Assembly: GCF_009900765.1 (NCBI RefSeq)
Contig: NZ_JAAABL010000001.1
Location: 124,001-188,000 of the forward strand
Direction of reading: 5' to 3'
Origin: Rhodovarius lipocyclicus
GTDB lineage: Bacteria > Pseudomonadota > Alphaproteobacteria > Acetobacterales > Acetobacteraceae
Length of the DNA stretch: 64,000 nucleotides
Under the pieces are notes generated by a model. It was not told where the DNA came from and did not search any database. It saw only the letters and a list, made by a program, of their open reading frames with translations. How positions within the stretch are numbered: the first letter of the stretch is position 1; each line of letters starts with the position of its first letter. Positions 38,492 to 46,772 of this stretch are shown one piece after another. The translations under genes and the position numbers were made by a program.

Positions 38492-39586
38492 ATGAACAGC
38501 ATGACCCCCTTCGAGCAGTCCGCACCCCGTGGCGCCTCCCAGGCCACCATGGTCGAGCAGTCTCGCGCCGTCGCCGAGGTGCAGGCGGCCGTCATCGTCG
38601 CCATGCGCAACCCCCGGGTGGTGGACATGGCCATGCAGGAGATGCGGCAGGTCTGCGGCATCACGGAGCTGGCGGAGCGCGCCTTCTTCCGGTTCGGCCG
38701 CGGTGGGCAGCAGGTCACCGGCGAAAGCGTCCATCTGGCCCGCGAGCTGGCCCGCATCTGGGGCAACGTGGTGTTCGGTCTGACCGAGCTGTCCCGTGAC
38801 GACCATCGCGGCCAGTCGGAGATGCAGGCCTATGCCTGGGATCTTCAGACCAACGCCCGCTCACAGACGACCTTCATCGTCCCGCATTCCCGCGACACGA
38901 AGAACGGGGCCAAAGCCCTGACGGACATGCGGGACATCTATGAGAACAACGCCAACATGGGCGCGCGCCGCCTCCGCGAGATGATCTTCGCGGTGCTGCC
39001 GGTGTGGTTCCGGGAGGAGGCTGCCTCTATCTGCCGGCACACGCTGGAGCATGGAGGCGGAAAGCCCCTGGTGCAGCGCATCGCGGACTGCGTGCAGGGC
39101 TATGCCAGCATCGGCATCACCCGGGCGCAGCTGGAGCGCCGCATGGGCCGTAAGGTGGACGCGCTGACGGCCGAGGATGTCGCCAGCCTGGGGGTGATGT
39201 TCAAGTCGATCAAGCGCGGCGAGGTGCAGCGCGATGACGAATTCCCGCGTGACGTGCTGGAGGCGCCAGCGGGCGGTGGGGATGCCCTGGAGCAGGCCAG
39301 CGCGGGCAAGGCGCCGCCTCCTGCCGAGCCGAAGGCGGAAGCGCCGCCGCCCGAGCCCGAGAAGCCGGCCCCCGCCCCGGTCTCGCCGCTGGATGACCTG
39401 TCGCCCAAGGTCCGCTCGAGCCTGGATGGCCTCCTGCGCGACATCGAAGCCTGCCCCACCATCGCCGACCTGGACGAGCGTGTGATGAAGGCCGAGGCCG
39501 GCTTGGCGCAGCTGCCGGAAGCCGCCGCCCGCCATGTCCGCAGGCTGATCGGCGACCGGCGCGTCGCGCTGGCGGAGGCCGCATGA
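38492..39586 (+). CDS. Putative single-strand annealing protein (RecT-like role)
   Basis: A 364-aa protein. The N-terminal two thirds is a well-ordered domain (VQAAVIVAMRNPRVVDMAMQEM; GGQQVTGESVHLARELARIWGNVVFG; NARSQTTFIVPHSRDTKNG; NNANMGARRLREMIFAVLP), with a later helical part. A Pro/Ala/Glu-rich linker (about 260-300) leads to a C-terminal helical tail. This phage family is generally unnamed. The annealing role is inferred from its place after a RecE-like nuclease and from its size. Confidence 0.6.
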   Translation: MNSMTPFEQSAPRGASQATMVEQSRAVAEVQAAVIVAMRNPRVVDMAMQEMRQVCGITELAERAFFRFGRGGQQVTGESVHLARELARIWGNVVFGLTELSRDDHRGQSEMQAYAWDLQTNARSQTTFIVPHSRDTKNGAKALTDMRDIYENNANMGARRLREMIFAVLPVWFREEAASICRHTLEHGGGKPLVQRIADCVQGYASIGITRAQLERRMGRKVDALTAEDVASLGVMFKSIKRGEVQRDDEFPRDVLEAPAGGGDALEQASAGKAPPPAEPKAEAPPPEPEKPAPAPVSPLDDLSPKVRSSLDGLLRDIEACPTIADLDERVMKAEAGLAQLPEAAARHVRRLIGDRRVALAEAA

Positions 39587-42180
39587 GCGCCGCCGTGAAC
39601 CTGTCCGCCTATCAGGCATTCCTGGCCGCCAAGGTCGCCCTCGCGCCCGATGCAGGGATCCCGGTCGAGGCATCCGCGCTATCGCCGATCCTGAAGCCGC
39701 ACCAGCGTGACATCGTCCGTTGGGCCGTCCGGAAGGGCCGCGCGGCGATCTTCGCCAGTTTCGGCCTGGGCAAGAGCGTGATGCAGCTCGAGATCGCCCG
39801 CGTCCTGCGGGACAGCGAGGGGCCTGAGGCCCGCGCGCTGATCGTGCTTCCGCTGGGCGTGCGCCAGGAATTCACCCGCGACGCCGCCATGCTCGGAACC
39901 GCCGCGCGCTTCGTGCGACGCTCGGCCGAGGTAACCGGGCCCGGAATTTACCTGACCAACTACGAGAGCGTGCGCGACGGCAAGCTGGACCCGGCCCTGT
40001 TTTGCACGGTCTGCCTGGACGAGGCGGCGGTGCTGCGCGGCTTCGGCGGCACGAAGACCTTCCGCGAGTTGATGCGGCTGTTCGCCGTCACGAAGTACCG
40101 GATCGTGGCCACCGCCACGCCCAGCCCCAACGAGTATGTCGAGCTGCTGGCCTATGCCGCCTTCCTGGACGTGATGGATGTGGGCGAGGCGAAGACACGC
40201 TTCTTCAAGCGGGACAGCAGCAATGCCGATCGCCTGACCCTGCACCCGCACAAGGAGCAGGAGTTCTGGGAGTGGGTGGCCAGCTGGGGCACTTTCATCA
40301 CCACCCCGTCCGACCTGGGCTATCCCGACGAGGGATATGCCTTGCCGCCGGTCGAGGTGCATTGGCACGAGGTGCCCTCCGACCACGACGCCGCGGGCGA
40401 GGACCGCGATGGCCAGGTGCGGATGTTCCGCCAGGCCGCCATTGGCGTCAGCGATGCCGCGGCCGAGAAACGCTCATCCCTGCCGGCCCGCATCGCAAAG
40501 ATGATGGAGCTCCGGGCGCTCGACCCCGGCGCCCACCGGATCCTTTGGCACGACCTCGAGGATGAGCGGCGCGCGATCGAGGCCGCGATTCCGGCGGTTG
40601 CCTCGGCCTACGGTTCCCAGGACCTGGACCAGCGCGAGGCCCGGATCATCGCCTTCAGCGATGGCGAGGTGCCTGAGCTGGCGGTGAAGCCTTCGATCGC
40701 GGGCACCGGCTGCAATTTCCAGCGGCATTGTGCCTGGGCGATCTTTCTGGGCATCGGCTTCAAGTTCCACGACATCATCCAGGCCTTCCACCGGATCGTG
40801 CGGTTCGGGCAGGGCAAGCCGGTGCGGATCGACCTGATTTACACCGAGGCCGAACGCGAGGTCCGGCGTTCGCTTGAGGCGAAGTGGGCCCGGCACAATG
40901 AGCTGGTGGCTCAGATGCGCGCCATCATCCGCCAGCATGGGCTGGGCGGCGCGGCCGCGGGCGAAGGCCTGCGCCGTTACATGGCGGGCCCCGCGAAGCT
41001 GGTCGAAGGCCAGGGCTGGCGGATGGAGAACGACGATACGGTGCTGGCCACGGCCAGGCTGCCGGAGAACAGCTTGGGCCTGATCGTCACCAGCATCCCC
41101 TTCGCCACCCAGTACGAGTACACGCCCACCTTCAACGACTTCGGCCACACTGACGACAACGACCATTTTTGGCGTCAGATGGACTTTCTGACCCCGTCGC
41201 TGCGCCGCGCTCTCCAGCCTGGCCGCGACATGGTCATCCACGTGAAGGACCGAATCACCCCTGGCGGGATGAATGGCTTCGGCTTCCAGACGCTGCACCC
41301 CTTCCATGCTGAGGCGATCGATCACTACCGCAAGCACGGCTTCGCGTTTCTGGGGATGAAGACCATCACCACGGACGTGGTGCGGGAGAACAACCAGACC
41401 TACCGACTTGGTTGGTCTGAGCAGTGCAAGGACGGCACCCGGATGGGCTGCGGGGTGCCGGAATACCTGCTCATTTTCCGCAAACCCCCGACCGATGGCA
41501 GTTCCGGATATGCCGACGTACCGGTTGTGAAGGAGAAGCCGCTCTGCGCTGACCATGGTGAGCCGGCCCCGTTCGACAAGCGGAGAAACTGGAAGAAGCC
41601 GGTGCCCGGGACCGGCTACAGCCGTGCGGCCTGGCAGTTGGACGCCCACGGCTATAGCCGGTCCTCCGGTGATCGCCTGCTCAGCAGCGATGAGCTGCGG
41701 CACATGGCCCATGAGCAGATGTTCAAGTGGTGGGAGGCCAGGAACACCACCCAGGTCTATGACTACCAGGAACATCTGCTGCTCTGCGAGCGGTTGGATG
41801 AGCTGGAGCGCCTGCCTGCCACCTTCATGCTCTGGCCGCCGCATTCGGTTCACGACGATGTTTGGACCGATGTCGCCCGGATGCGGACCCTCAATGCCGA
41901 CCAGGTGCAGCAGGGCCGCGAGGTGCACCTGTGCCCCCTGCAGTTCGACATCGTCGATCGCGTCATCCGCCAATGCAGCATGGAAGGCGAGGTGGTCTAT
42001 GACCCATTCGCCGGTATCGGGACGGTGCCCCTTCGTGCGCTGAAGCTTGGGCGCCAGGGGTGGGGAAGTGAACTGTCTCCCCGGTATTTCGCGGACGCGG
42101 TGACCTATCTCAAGGCTGAGGAGGACCGGGCCGCCGTGCCGTCCCTTTTCGCCTTCATGGATGCGGAGGACGCAGCATGA
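39583..42180 (+). CDS. SNF2-like helicase fused to beta-class DNA methyltransferase
   Basis: An 865-aa two-part protein. Residues about 35-440 are a superfamily 2 helicase: KPHQRDIVRWAV, Walker A SFGLGKS, motif II LDEAAVLR, motif III ATATPSP, motif V AGTGCNF and motif VI QAFHRIVRFGQ. Residues about 470-850 are a methyltransferase with motif IV first (TSIPFATQYEY) and motif I last (YDPFAGIGTVPLRALKLGRQGWGSEL), a beta-class order for N4-cytosine or N6-adenine. Motif IV has Ile where TSPPY has Pro. It probably modifies phage DNA against restriction (inference). Confidence 0.85.
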   Translation: MSAAVNLSAYQAFLAAKVALAPDAGIPVEASALSPILKPHQRDIVRWAVRKGRAAIFASFGLGKSVMQLEIARVLRDSEGPEARALIVLPLGVRQEFTRDAAMLGTAARFVRRSAEVTGPGIYLTNYESVRDGKLDPALFCTVCLDEAAVLRGFGGTKTFRELMRLFAVTKYRIVATATPSPNEYVELLAYAAFLDVMDVGEAKTRFFKRDSSNADRLTLHPHKEQEFWEWVASWGTFITTPSDLGYPDEGYALPPVEVHWHEVPSDHDAAGEDRDGQVRMFRQAAIGVSDAAAEKRSSLPARIAKMMELRALDPGAHRILWHDLEDERRAIEAAIPAVASAYGSQDLDQREARIIAFSDGEVPELAVKPSIAGTGCNFQRHCAWAIFLGIGFKFHDIIQAFHRIVRFGQGKPVRIDLIYTEAEREVRRSLEAKWARHNELVAQMRAIIRQHGLGGAAAGEGLRRYMAGPAKLVEGQGWRMENDDTVLATARLPENSLGLIVTSIPFATQYEYTPTFNDFGHTDDNDHFWRQMDFLTPSLRRALQPGRDMVIHVKDRITPGGMNGFGFQTLHPFHAEAIDHYRKHGFAFLGMKTITTDVVRENNQTYRLGWSEQCKDGTRMGCGVPEYLLIFRKPPTDGSSGYADVPVVKEKPLCADHGEPAPFDKRRNWKKPVPGTGYSRAAWQLDAHGYSRSSGDRLLSSDELRHMAHEQMFKWWEARNTTQVYDYQEHLLLCERLDELERLPATFMLWPPHSVHDDVWTDVARMRTLNADQVQQGREVHLCPLQFDIVDRVIRQCSMEGEVVYDPFAGIGTVPLRALKLGRQGWGSELSPRYFADAVTYLKAEEDRAAVPSLFAFMDAEDAA

Positions 42181-42731
42181 GCACACCCACCGCCTACCCC
42201 CTGGCCTGGCCCGCCGGCTGGCCTCGCACGCAGTGCCGGCAAGTCTGGCCCGGAAAGAACATCACGCTCGCCGCGGCGCTGACCGAGTGTCAGGCGGAAC
42301 TGAGGCGCCTGGGCGCGACCAACATCGTGCTCAGCAGCAATGTCACGCTCGGCGCGGATCGTCCTGCCGACCCCGGCGTGGTGGCCTACTGCACCTATGA
42401 CGGGATGCAGGTATCGATCCCCTGCGACCGCTGGGTCACCGTTGCCGGCAACCTGCGGGCCATCGCCAAGACCATCGAGGCCATGCGTGGCATGGAGCGG
42501 TGGGGCGCGAAGCACATGATCAAGGCCATGTTCCAGGGCTTCGTGGCGCTCCCGGCACCGAAATCGTGGTGGGAGATCATCGGCGCGCAGGCCACAGCCT
42601 CCATGGCCGATATCGAGGCCGCCTACCGCCAAGCCGCGCGCCGCGCTCACCCGGACACCCCCACAGGCTCGCATGCCGCCATGGCCGAGCTGAACGCCGC
42701 CATGGACCAGGCACGAAAGGAGAGGTCATGA
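42177..42731 (+). CDS. Phage protein with C-terminal J-domain
   Basis: A 184-aa protein. Residues about 1-120 are unrecognised (WPGKNITLAAALTECQAELRRLGATNIVLSSN; VVAYCTYDGMQVSIPCDRW). Residues about 128-184 form a DnaJ domain: SWWEIIGAQATASMADIEAAYRQAARRAHPDTP, with the HPD tripeptide that stimulates Hsp70. It could recruit host DnaK to a phage replication or assembly complex. 4-bp overlap with the helicase-methyltransferase gene. Confidence 0.75.
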   Translation: MSTPTAYPLAWPAGWPRTQCRQVWPGKNITLAAALTECQAELRRLGATNIVLSSNVTLGADRPADPGVVAYCTYDGMQVSIPCDRWVTVAGNLRAIAKTIEAMRGMERWGAKHMIKAMFQGFVALPAPKSWWEIIGAQATASMADIEAAYRQAARRAHPDTPTGSHAAMAELNAAMDQARKERS

Positions 42732-42916
42732 CCACCATTTGCCTCGAAAATGTGACCCCAGCCTCTGACGCACAACTGGCCGACCTCGCCGTGCTTCTGA
42801 AGCGTGGCCAGGAATCGGACTGGGATGGCGTCTCCCTGTCCTTCGAGATGCTGGCCGCATTGCTGACACGGGCCGCGCAGACCGCCGAAGCCCCCGGCGC
42901 GCAGGGGGAGGGGTAG
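42728..42916 (+). CDS. Hypothetical phage protein (62 aa)
   Basis: A small acidic protein (TICLENVTPASDAQLADLAVLLKRGQE; SFEMLAALLTRAAQ). The ATG overlaps the J-domain gene stop by 4 bp; a ribosome site AAAGGAGAGG lies just before it. No function known. Confidence 0.6.
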   Translation: MTTICLENVTPASDAQLADLAVLLKRGQESDWDGVSLSFEMLAALLTRAAQTAEAPGAQGEG

Positions 42917-42918
42917 CC

Positions 42919-43260
42919 ATGGCTGAGCCGATTGAAAGCACGATCTCGCCGTGGATGCCGGAGCGCGATCCGGTGCGGCTGGCGATCCTCGGAAAGCTGG
43001 CAGAGGAGGCCAGTGAACTGGCTGCCCGTGCGAACCGATGCATCATCCAGGGGCCGGCTGAAGTCGATCCCGACAGCGGGCGTAGCAACATCGTCGAACT
43101 TCAGCGCGAGATTGCCGACGTTCGCGCCTGCATCGGTGTTGTTGAGGCGCATTTTGGCATCCGAGGAGATGCCAGACGGATGGGCGCAAAATGGAACGGC
43201 TTTGACCGCTGGCACGACATGATCCGCGACCTACTCGCGAAAGGTGAAACCCATGCCTGA
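42919..43260 (+). CDS. MazG-like nucleotide pyrophosphohydrolase-type protein
   Basis: A 113-aa all-helical protein. LAILGKLAEEASELAARANRC holds an ExxE-like acidic pair and NIVELQREIADVRACI the second acidic helix, as in MazG-like enzymes that hydrolyse non-canonical or excess NTPs. GGAGGGG precedes ATG 42919. Possible roles are nucleotide pool cleaning or lowering ppGpp. Assignment is from motif spacing only. Confidence 0.65.
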   Translation: MAEPIESTISPWMPERDPVRLAILGKLAEEASELAARANRCIIQGPAEVDPDSGRSNIVELQREIADVRACIGVVEAHFGIRGDARRMGAKWNGFDRWHDMIRDLLAKGETHA

Positions 43261-43612
43261 CGCAGCGAAGCCGGCGACCGATGAGCAGATGGAGGCCATG
43301 CGCGCGGCCTTCGCGGGAACGCGAACCGCGATGGCATCACTGATCCTGATCGACGGCAAGACCGTGACAATCGCCTCCATCCTGGCGCGCTATGACGCCG
43401 ACGCCGCCGAGATCAAGGCGCTGCGGGAGGCGCTGCGGGAGGCGCTGGTTAGGGCGCGCGAGTTCATCCAGGCCGAACATGACTGCCTGTTCGAGAGCAT
43501 CACGGTAGGCGGCGACCCGTCCACGATGGATGACGTAGACGCACCACATTTTGCTGAGAGCTTGCAGGCCCTCGAAGAGATCGACCGCGCCCTCCTGGAG
43601 CCCAGCCGATGA
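43253..43612 (+). CDS. Hypothetical phage protein (119 aa)
   Basis: A helical protein (EQMEAMRAAFAGTRTAMASLILIDGK; IKALREALREALVRAREFIQAEHDC) with an acidic C-terminal half. AAGG lies upstream of ATG 43253. It overlaps the MazG-like stop by 8 bp. Family unknown. Confidence 0.6.
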   Translation: MPDAAKPATDEQMEAMRAAFAGTRTAMASLILIDGKTVTIASILARYDADAAEIKALREALREALVRAREFIQAEHDCLFESITVGGDPSTMDDVDAPHFAESLQALEEIDRALLEPSR

Positions 43613-44028
43613 GCGGGCTCGATGCATACGATGCAGGGCTGCTCAACGACTGGGGCGGCGGCAACGTCGAGCGGTGGCAGGACTACATCCGCGCAGAGCT
43701 TGGCCGAGCCCATGATTTCTACGTCGCCCAGCACGCCGCCGAGGTGGAGCAGGCGCGGAGGGAGGGGGCGCCGTTCGCTGACCTGACGGATGACGAGCGC
43801 ATCGTTGGCGTCATCCGCTCCACCAACCGCAACGGTCAAGATGTCCGGGTCATGGTCAAGCAGTGGGACTGCTTCGATGGCGCGCCTCCGCACATTACTA
43901 TCGCCGTTCATGTAGGCGAAGGCCGCTGGGTGGAAGCCGAGATGAAGCCCGAGGACGCACTGAAGGTAGTGCATCTCGCGCTTCTCAAGCCTGCCATCCG
44001 CGCGCGGGGAGGCTCCGATGCAGGGTGA
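43609..44028 (+). CDS. Hypothetical phage protein (139 aa)
   Basis: N-terminal helical half (NVERWQDYIRAELGRAHDFYVAQHAAEVEQARR) and a beta-rich end (DVRVMVKQWDCFDGAPPHITIAVHVGEGRW). 4-bp overlap with the preceding gene. No known family. Confidence 0.6.
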   Translation: MSGLDAYDAGLLNDWGGGNVERWQDYIRAELGRAHDFYVAQHAAEVEQARREGAPFADLTDDERIVGVIRSTNRNGQDVRVMVKQWDCFDGAPPHITIAVHVGEGRWVEAEMKPEDALKVVHLALLKPAIRARGGSDAG

Positions 44029-44296
44029 TCAGGATCTGATTGAGGCCGCTGCCGGAGACGCGAAGGTGCTGACCTACCTGCGCTTCATGGATGACAGCGG
44101 CTGGGGCCGCTTCATCGTCGGTAAGCGCTGCCACGACGAGCGTCGCGTCTTCGCCTTGGCGGAGATTGGGCTTGTCTCGTCAGCCACGGCGCCGATCCAG
44201 GAGCGCGGCGACTGGAAACTCAACCTGACCCACCTTGGCATGGACCTGCGCAAGGCGCTGCTGCGCCTCGGACGGGAGGAAGATTGCGATGTCTAA
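44018..44296 (+). CDS. Hypothetical phage protein (92 aa)
   Basis: Contains AKVLTYLRFMDDSGWGRFIVGKRCHDERRVFALAEIGL, with a winged-helix-like look, ending in LNLTHLGMDLRKALLRLG. GGGGAGG precedes ATG 44018; it overlaps both neighbours. Unknown family. Confidence 0.6.
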   Translation: MQGDQDLIEAAAGDAKVLTYLRFMDDSGWGRFIVGKRCHDERRVFALAEIGLVSSATAPIQERGDWKLNLTHLGMDLRKALLRLGREEDCDV

Positions 44297-44687
44297 GGAC
44301 GAGATCATCGAAGCGATGGCGCGGGCGATCCGGGAGGCGCCGTTGCGGGCGTTCCGGGCTGCTGCGGCTGCGGTGGATGAGACGGCGCCGCTGTCCGATG
44401 CTGACCTGCGCAACGCCACCGCCACCCTCTCTGCCCTCACCTCCACCATCCCCGGAGGCGAGGCCGCGCTGATGGCGCTGGTCAATGGGGAGGCGACGCT
44501 TGTTCCTGCTCGCGGTGGCATCACGCCGCAGATGGAGGTGGCGGCGGAACGCAACCTGGAGGAGCAGTTCAAGGGCTCGGATTGGGAGGACGCAAAGGAA
44601 GTGCTGGAGGGGCTGAGCCTGCGCGCCATCTATCGTGCGGCCGTGTCCGCCACCCCCTACGCAGCCAAGGAGGGGCGGGATGCCTGA
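44289..44687 (+). CDS. Hypothetical phage protein (132 aa)
   Basis: A mostly helical protein (KDEIIEAMARAIREAPLRAFRAAAAAVDE; ISPQ-type turn; EVAAERNLEEQFKGSDWEDAKEVLEGLSLRAIYRAAV, span about 80-118). ATG 44289 has GGAGG upstream. Member of the small-gene run before the excisionase. Function unknown. Confidence 0.6.
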   Translation: MSKDEIIEAMARAIREAPLRAFRAAAAAVDETAPLSDADLRNATATLSALTSTIPGGEAALMALVNGEATLVPARGGITPQMEVAAERNLEEQFKGSDWEDAKEVLEGLSLRAIYRAAVSATPYAAKEGRDA

Positions 44688-44895
44688 TAACAACGGCTGG
44701 CTGCCGATTGAGAGCGCGCCCAGGGATGGAACATTCGTTCTGCTTTGGGACCGTGTTGTCGGCTTACTGCATGGGTGGTGGGACGGCAAGCATTGGGTCC
44801 ATTCCTGGGATAGCGAAATCATCCCAGGGCAGCGTGATTTGACCCACTGGCGCCCCCTGCCCACGCCGCCGGGAGGTGGGGATGACGAGGCGTGA
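44680..44895 (+). CDS. DUF551-like small phage protein
   Basis: A 71-aa Trp-rich protein: NNGWLPIESAPRDGTFVLLWD, GWWDGKHWVHSWD and THWRPLPTPP fit DUF551, a domain frequent in phage small-gene arrays. Function of the family is unknown. GGAGGGG lies before ATG 44680. Confidence 0.75.
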   Translation: MPDNNGWLPIESAPRDGTFVLLWDRVVGLLHGWWDGKHWVHSWDSEIIPGQRDLTHWRPLPTPPGGGDDEA

Positions 44896-45133
44896 GTATC
44901 TGGCCACTGGCGCCTTTATCCCTGGGCGCGGAAGCTGGCTCAGCCTTGGACGCAAGGACACGCTCTGGCTCGACCTGTGTCAAAACTGGCTCACCATTCA
45001 GGAATGGGCCTTTTGGCAAAAGCGCGTGGGGCATCGCATCTGGGCCCAGGTCGGGCCTCAGAGGCGCTGGTATCGCGGCGTGCCGCCGCGCCCCTGGGTC
45101 ATCCCCGAGCGAGACGCACGGAGGCTTCCATGA
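44882..45133 (+). CDS. Hypothetical Trp-rich phage protein (83 aa)
   Basis: Contains REYLATGAFIPGRGSWLSLGRKDTLWLDL and QEWAFWQKRVGHRIWAQVGPQRRWYRG. GGGAGG precedes ATG 44882. It overlaps the DUF551-like gene by 14 bp and the next by 4 bp. No family recognised. Confidence 0.6.
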   Translation: MTRREYLATGAFIPGRGSWLSLGRKDTLWLDLCQNWLTIQEWAFWQKRVGHRIWAQVGPQRRWYRGVPPRPWVIPERDARRLP

Positions 45134-45330
45134 CCGCTCAGCCTGACGTGCATTCCATCTGCGCACCATGCGCTGAGCGCGCCGGGGGCATCTGGCCGAC
45201 CGGGCACGTCGCCACCATCTGGCCCGGCCGCTGCGATGCATGCAGGCGCGATGCCGACCTGTCCGGCGTGCGCGACTGGCGCTGGCCGCAGGGGCGGCCG
45301 GTAGCGTCGAAGGGAGGCTCCGATGGGTGA
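45130..45330 (+). CDS. Small putative zinc-ribbon protein (66 aa)
   Basis: Two Cys pairs (ICAPCAERAGG and RCDACRRDADL) about 20 residues apart suggest a zinc ribbon. 4-bp overlap at the start and 8-bp overlap with the excisionase candidate. Function unknown. Confidence 0.6.
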   Translation: MTAQPDVHSICAPCAERAGGIWPTGHVATIWPGRCDACRRDADLSGVRDWRWPQGRPVASKGGSDG

Positions 45331-45547
45331 TGCCCGGTGGCCCCAGCTCATGCGCGCCGACACCGCCGCCGAATACCTCGACGTGAGCAAGACGACCTTC
45401 CTCACCACCATCGCCCGGGAGCTCCAGAGCGTGCGGATCAGCGCCGGCGTGGTCGGATACCTTCGCCCCGAGATCGATGAATGGCTGGACCGCAAGGCCG
45501 GCCGCGCACCATCCTCCGCCGGCGATCCCAACCCCTGGCACCAGTGA
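45323..45547 (+). CDS. Excisionase candidate (MerR/AlpA-type HTH)
   Basis: A 74-aa protein with LMRADTAAEYLDVSKTTFLTTIARELQSVRI and YLRPEIDEWLDRKAG, the winged HTH_17 layout shared by excisionases and AlpA regulators. It lies directly before the integrase gene (stop and ATG share a base), the common xis-int arrangement. It may bend attP DNA or regulate int. Confidence 0.75.
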   Translation: MGDARWPQLMRADTAAEYLDVSKTTFLTTIARELQSVRISAGVVGYLRPEIDEWLDRKAGRAPSSAGDPNPWHQ

Positions 45548-46605
45548 TGAGCCCCGTTATCCGGCTGCGACACATCCACCGCTTCAAGGACCGGCACGGC
45601 AGGGTGCGGTTCTACCTGCGCATCCCGGGGCGGAAGGCTGTCGCCCTGCCCGGCGCCCCCGGCAGTCCAGAGTTCATCGATGCCTACAATACCGAGGTGC
45701 TGGGCCAGCGTGAGGGCGCGCAGGTCCGGGGGCGCGTGCAGCCGGGCAGCATGGAAGCCGTGATCGTCAGCTTCTACACCAGCCACACCTTCATCGGGCT
45801 GCGGGCGAGCACCCAGGCCGTATATCGCCGCCTGATCGAGGAAATCCGCACGAAGCACGGCAGCAAGCCGATCCGGCTCATCGATGCCACCGGCGTCCGA
45901 AAGCTGGTCTCCGAGAAGAAGGGACCGACCGCGGCGAACCGCCGCCTCAGCATCCTCCGCCACCTCATCCAGCATGCCCGCGACGAGATGGGGCTGGTGC
46001 GCAATGACCCGACCCGCGAGGTGGCGCGCGTCCGTTACAAGGGGGCCGGCATCCGGCCCTGGGATGATGCCCATGTCGAGGCCTATCGAAAGCGCCACCC
46101 CACCGGCACCGTGGCCCGGCTCGCGCTGGAGCTGCTGCTGAATGTCGGCCAGCGTCGCGGCGATACCATGCGGATGGGCCGCCAGCACATCGTGGGCGGG
46201 GCGATTCGCATCCGCCAGTCGAAAACTCAGGAGTGGGTGGAGGTGCCGATCCTGCCCGAACTGGCGGCCGAGCTGGCCCATGTTCCGGCTGGCCAGATGA
46301 CCTTCCTGGAGGTTCAGGGACGGGTCCGCAGCACGAACGGTTTCTATTCGACGTTTCGGGATTGGTGCGAGGAGGCGGGGCTGGAGCCCGGGCTGTCGTC
46401 GCATGGCCTGCGCAAGGCGTGTGGTCGCCGGCTGGCGGAAGCGGGGTGCTCGGCGCACCAGATCATGGCCGTCCTGGGCCACCGCACGCTGTCCGAGGCG
46501 CAGCGCTATACCGAGGCAGCGGACCGCAAGCGCCTGGCCGCCGAGGGCATGGCGCGCGTGGCTCAAATGCCGAACAAGGCTCGCAAACCGGGTTTGCAAA
46601 CCTGA
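45547..46605 (+). CDS. int: Tyrosine-family integrase
   Basis: A 352-aa site-specific recombinase. An N-terminal arm-binding region (RFKDRHGRVRFYLRIPG), a core-binding helical region (about 75-160) and a catalytic domain with Arg203 (GQRRGD), Lys226 (QSKTQEW), His286-x2-Arg289 (SSHGLRK), His312 (GHRTL) and nucleophile Tyr321 (RYTEA). It inserts the phage at the tRNA-Glu 3' end. Its stop is 37 bp before attR. It is the last gene of the rightward operon, as in many lambdoid prophages. Confidence 0.95.
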   Translation: MSPVIRLRHIHRFKDRHGRVRFYLRIPGRKAVALPGAPGSPEFIDAYNTEVLGQREGAQVRGRVQPGSMEAVIVSFYTSHTFIGLRASTQAVYRRLIEEIRTKHGSKPIRLIDATGVRKLVSEKKGPTAANRRLSILRHLIQHARDEMGLVRNDPTREVARVRYKGAGIRPWDDAHVEAYRKRHPTGTVARLALELLLNVGQRRGDTMRMGRQHIVGGAIRIRQSKTQEWVEVPILPELAAELAHVPAGQMTFLEVQGRVRSTNGFYSTFRDWCEEAGLEPGLSSHGLRKACGRRLAEAGCSAHQIMAVLGHRTLSEAQRYTEAADRKRLAAEGMARVAQMPNKARKPGLQT

Positions 46606-46643
46606 TCAGAAAGCCAGCCATATCAATATGATGGAAAGCGGAC

Positions 46644-46719
<76 letters not shown>

Positions 46720-46772
46720 GGCCAGTGGCGCGGGAATATAGGGCCCGGCCGAACCGGTCAACCCCACCCCGC

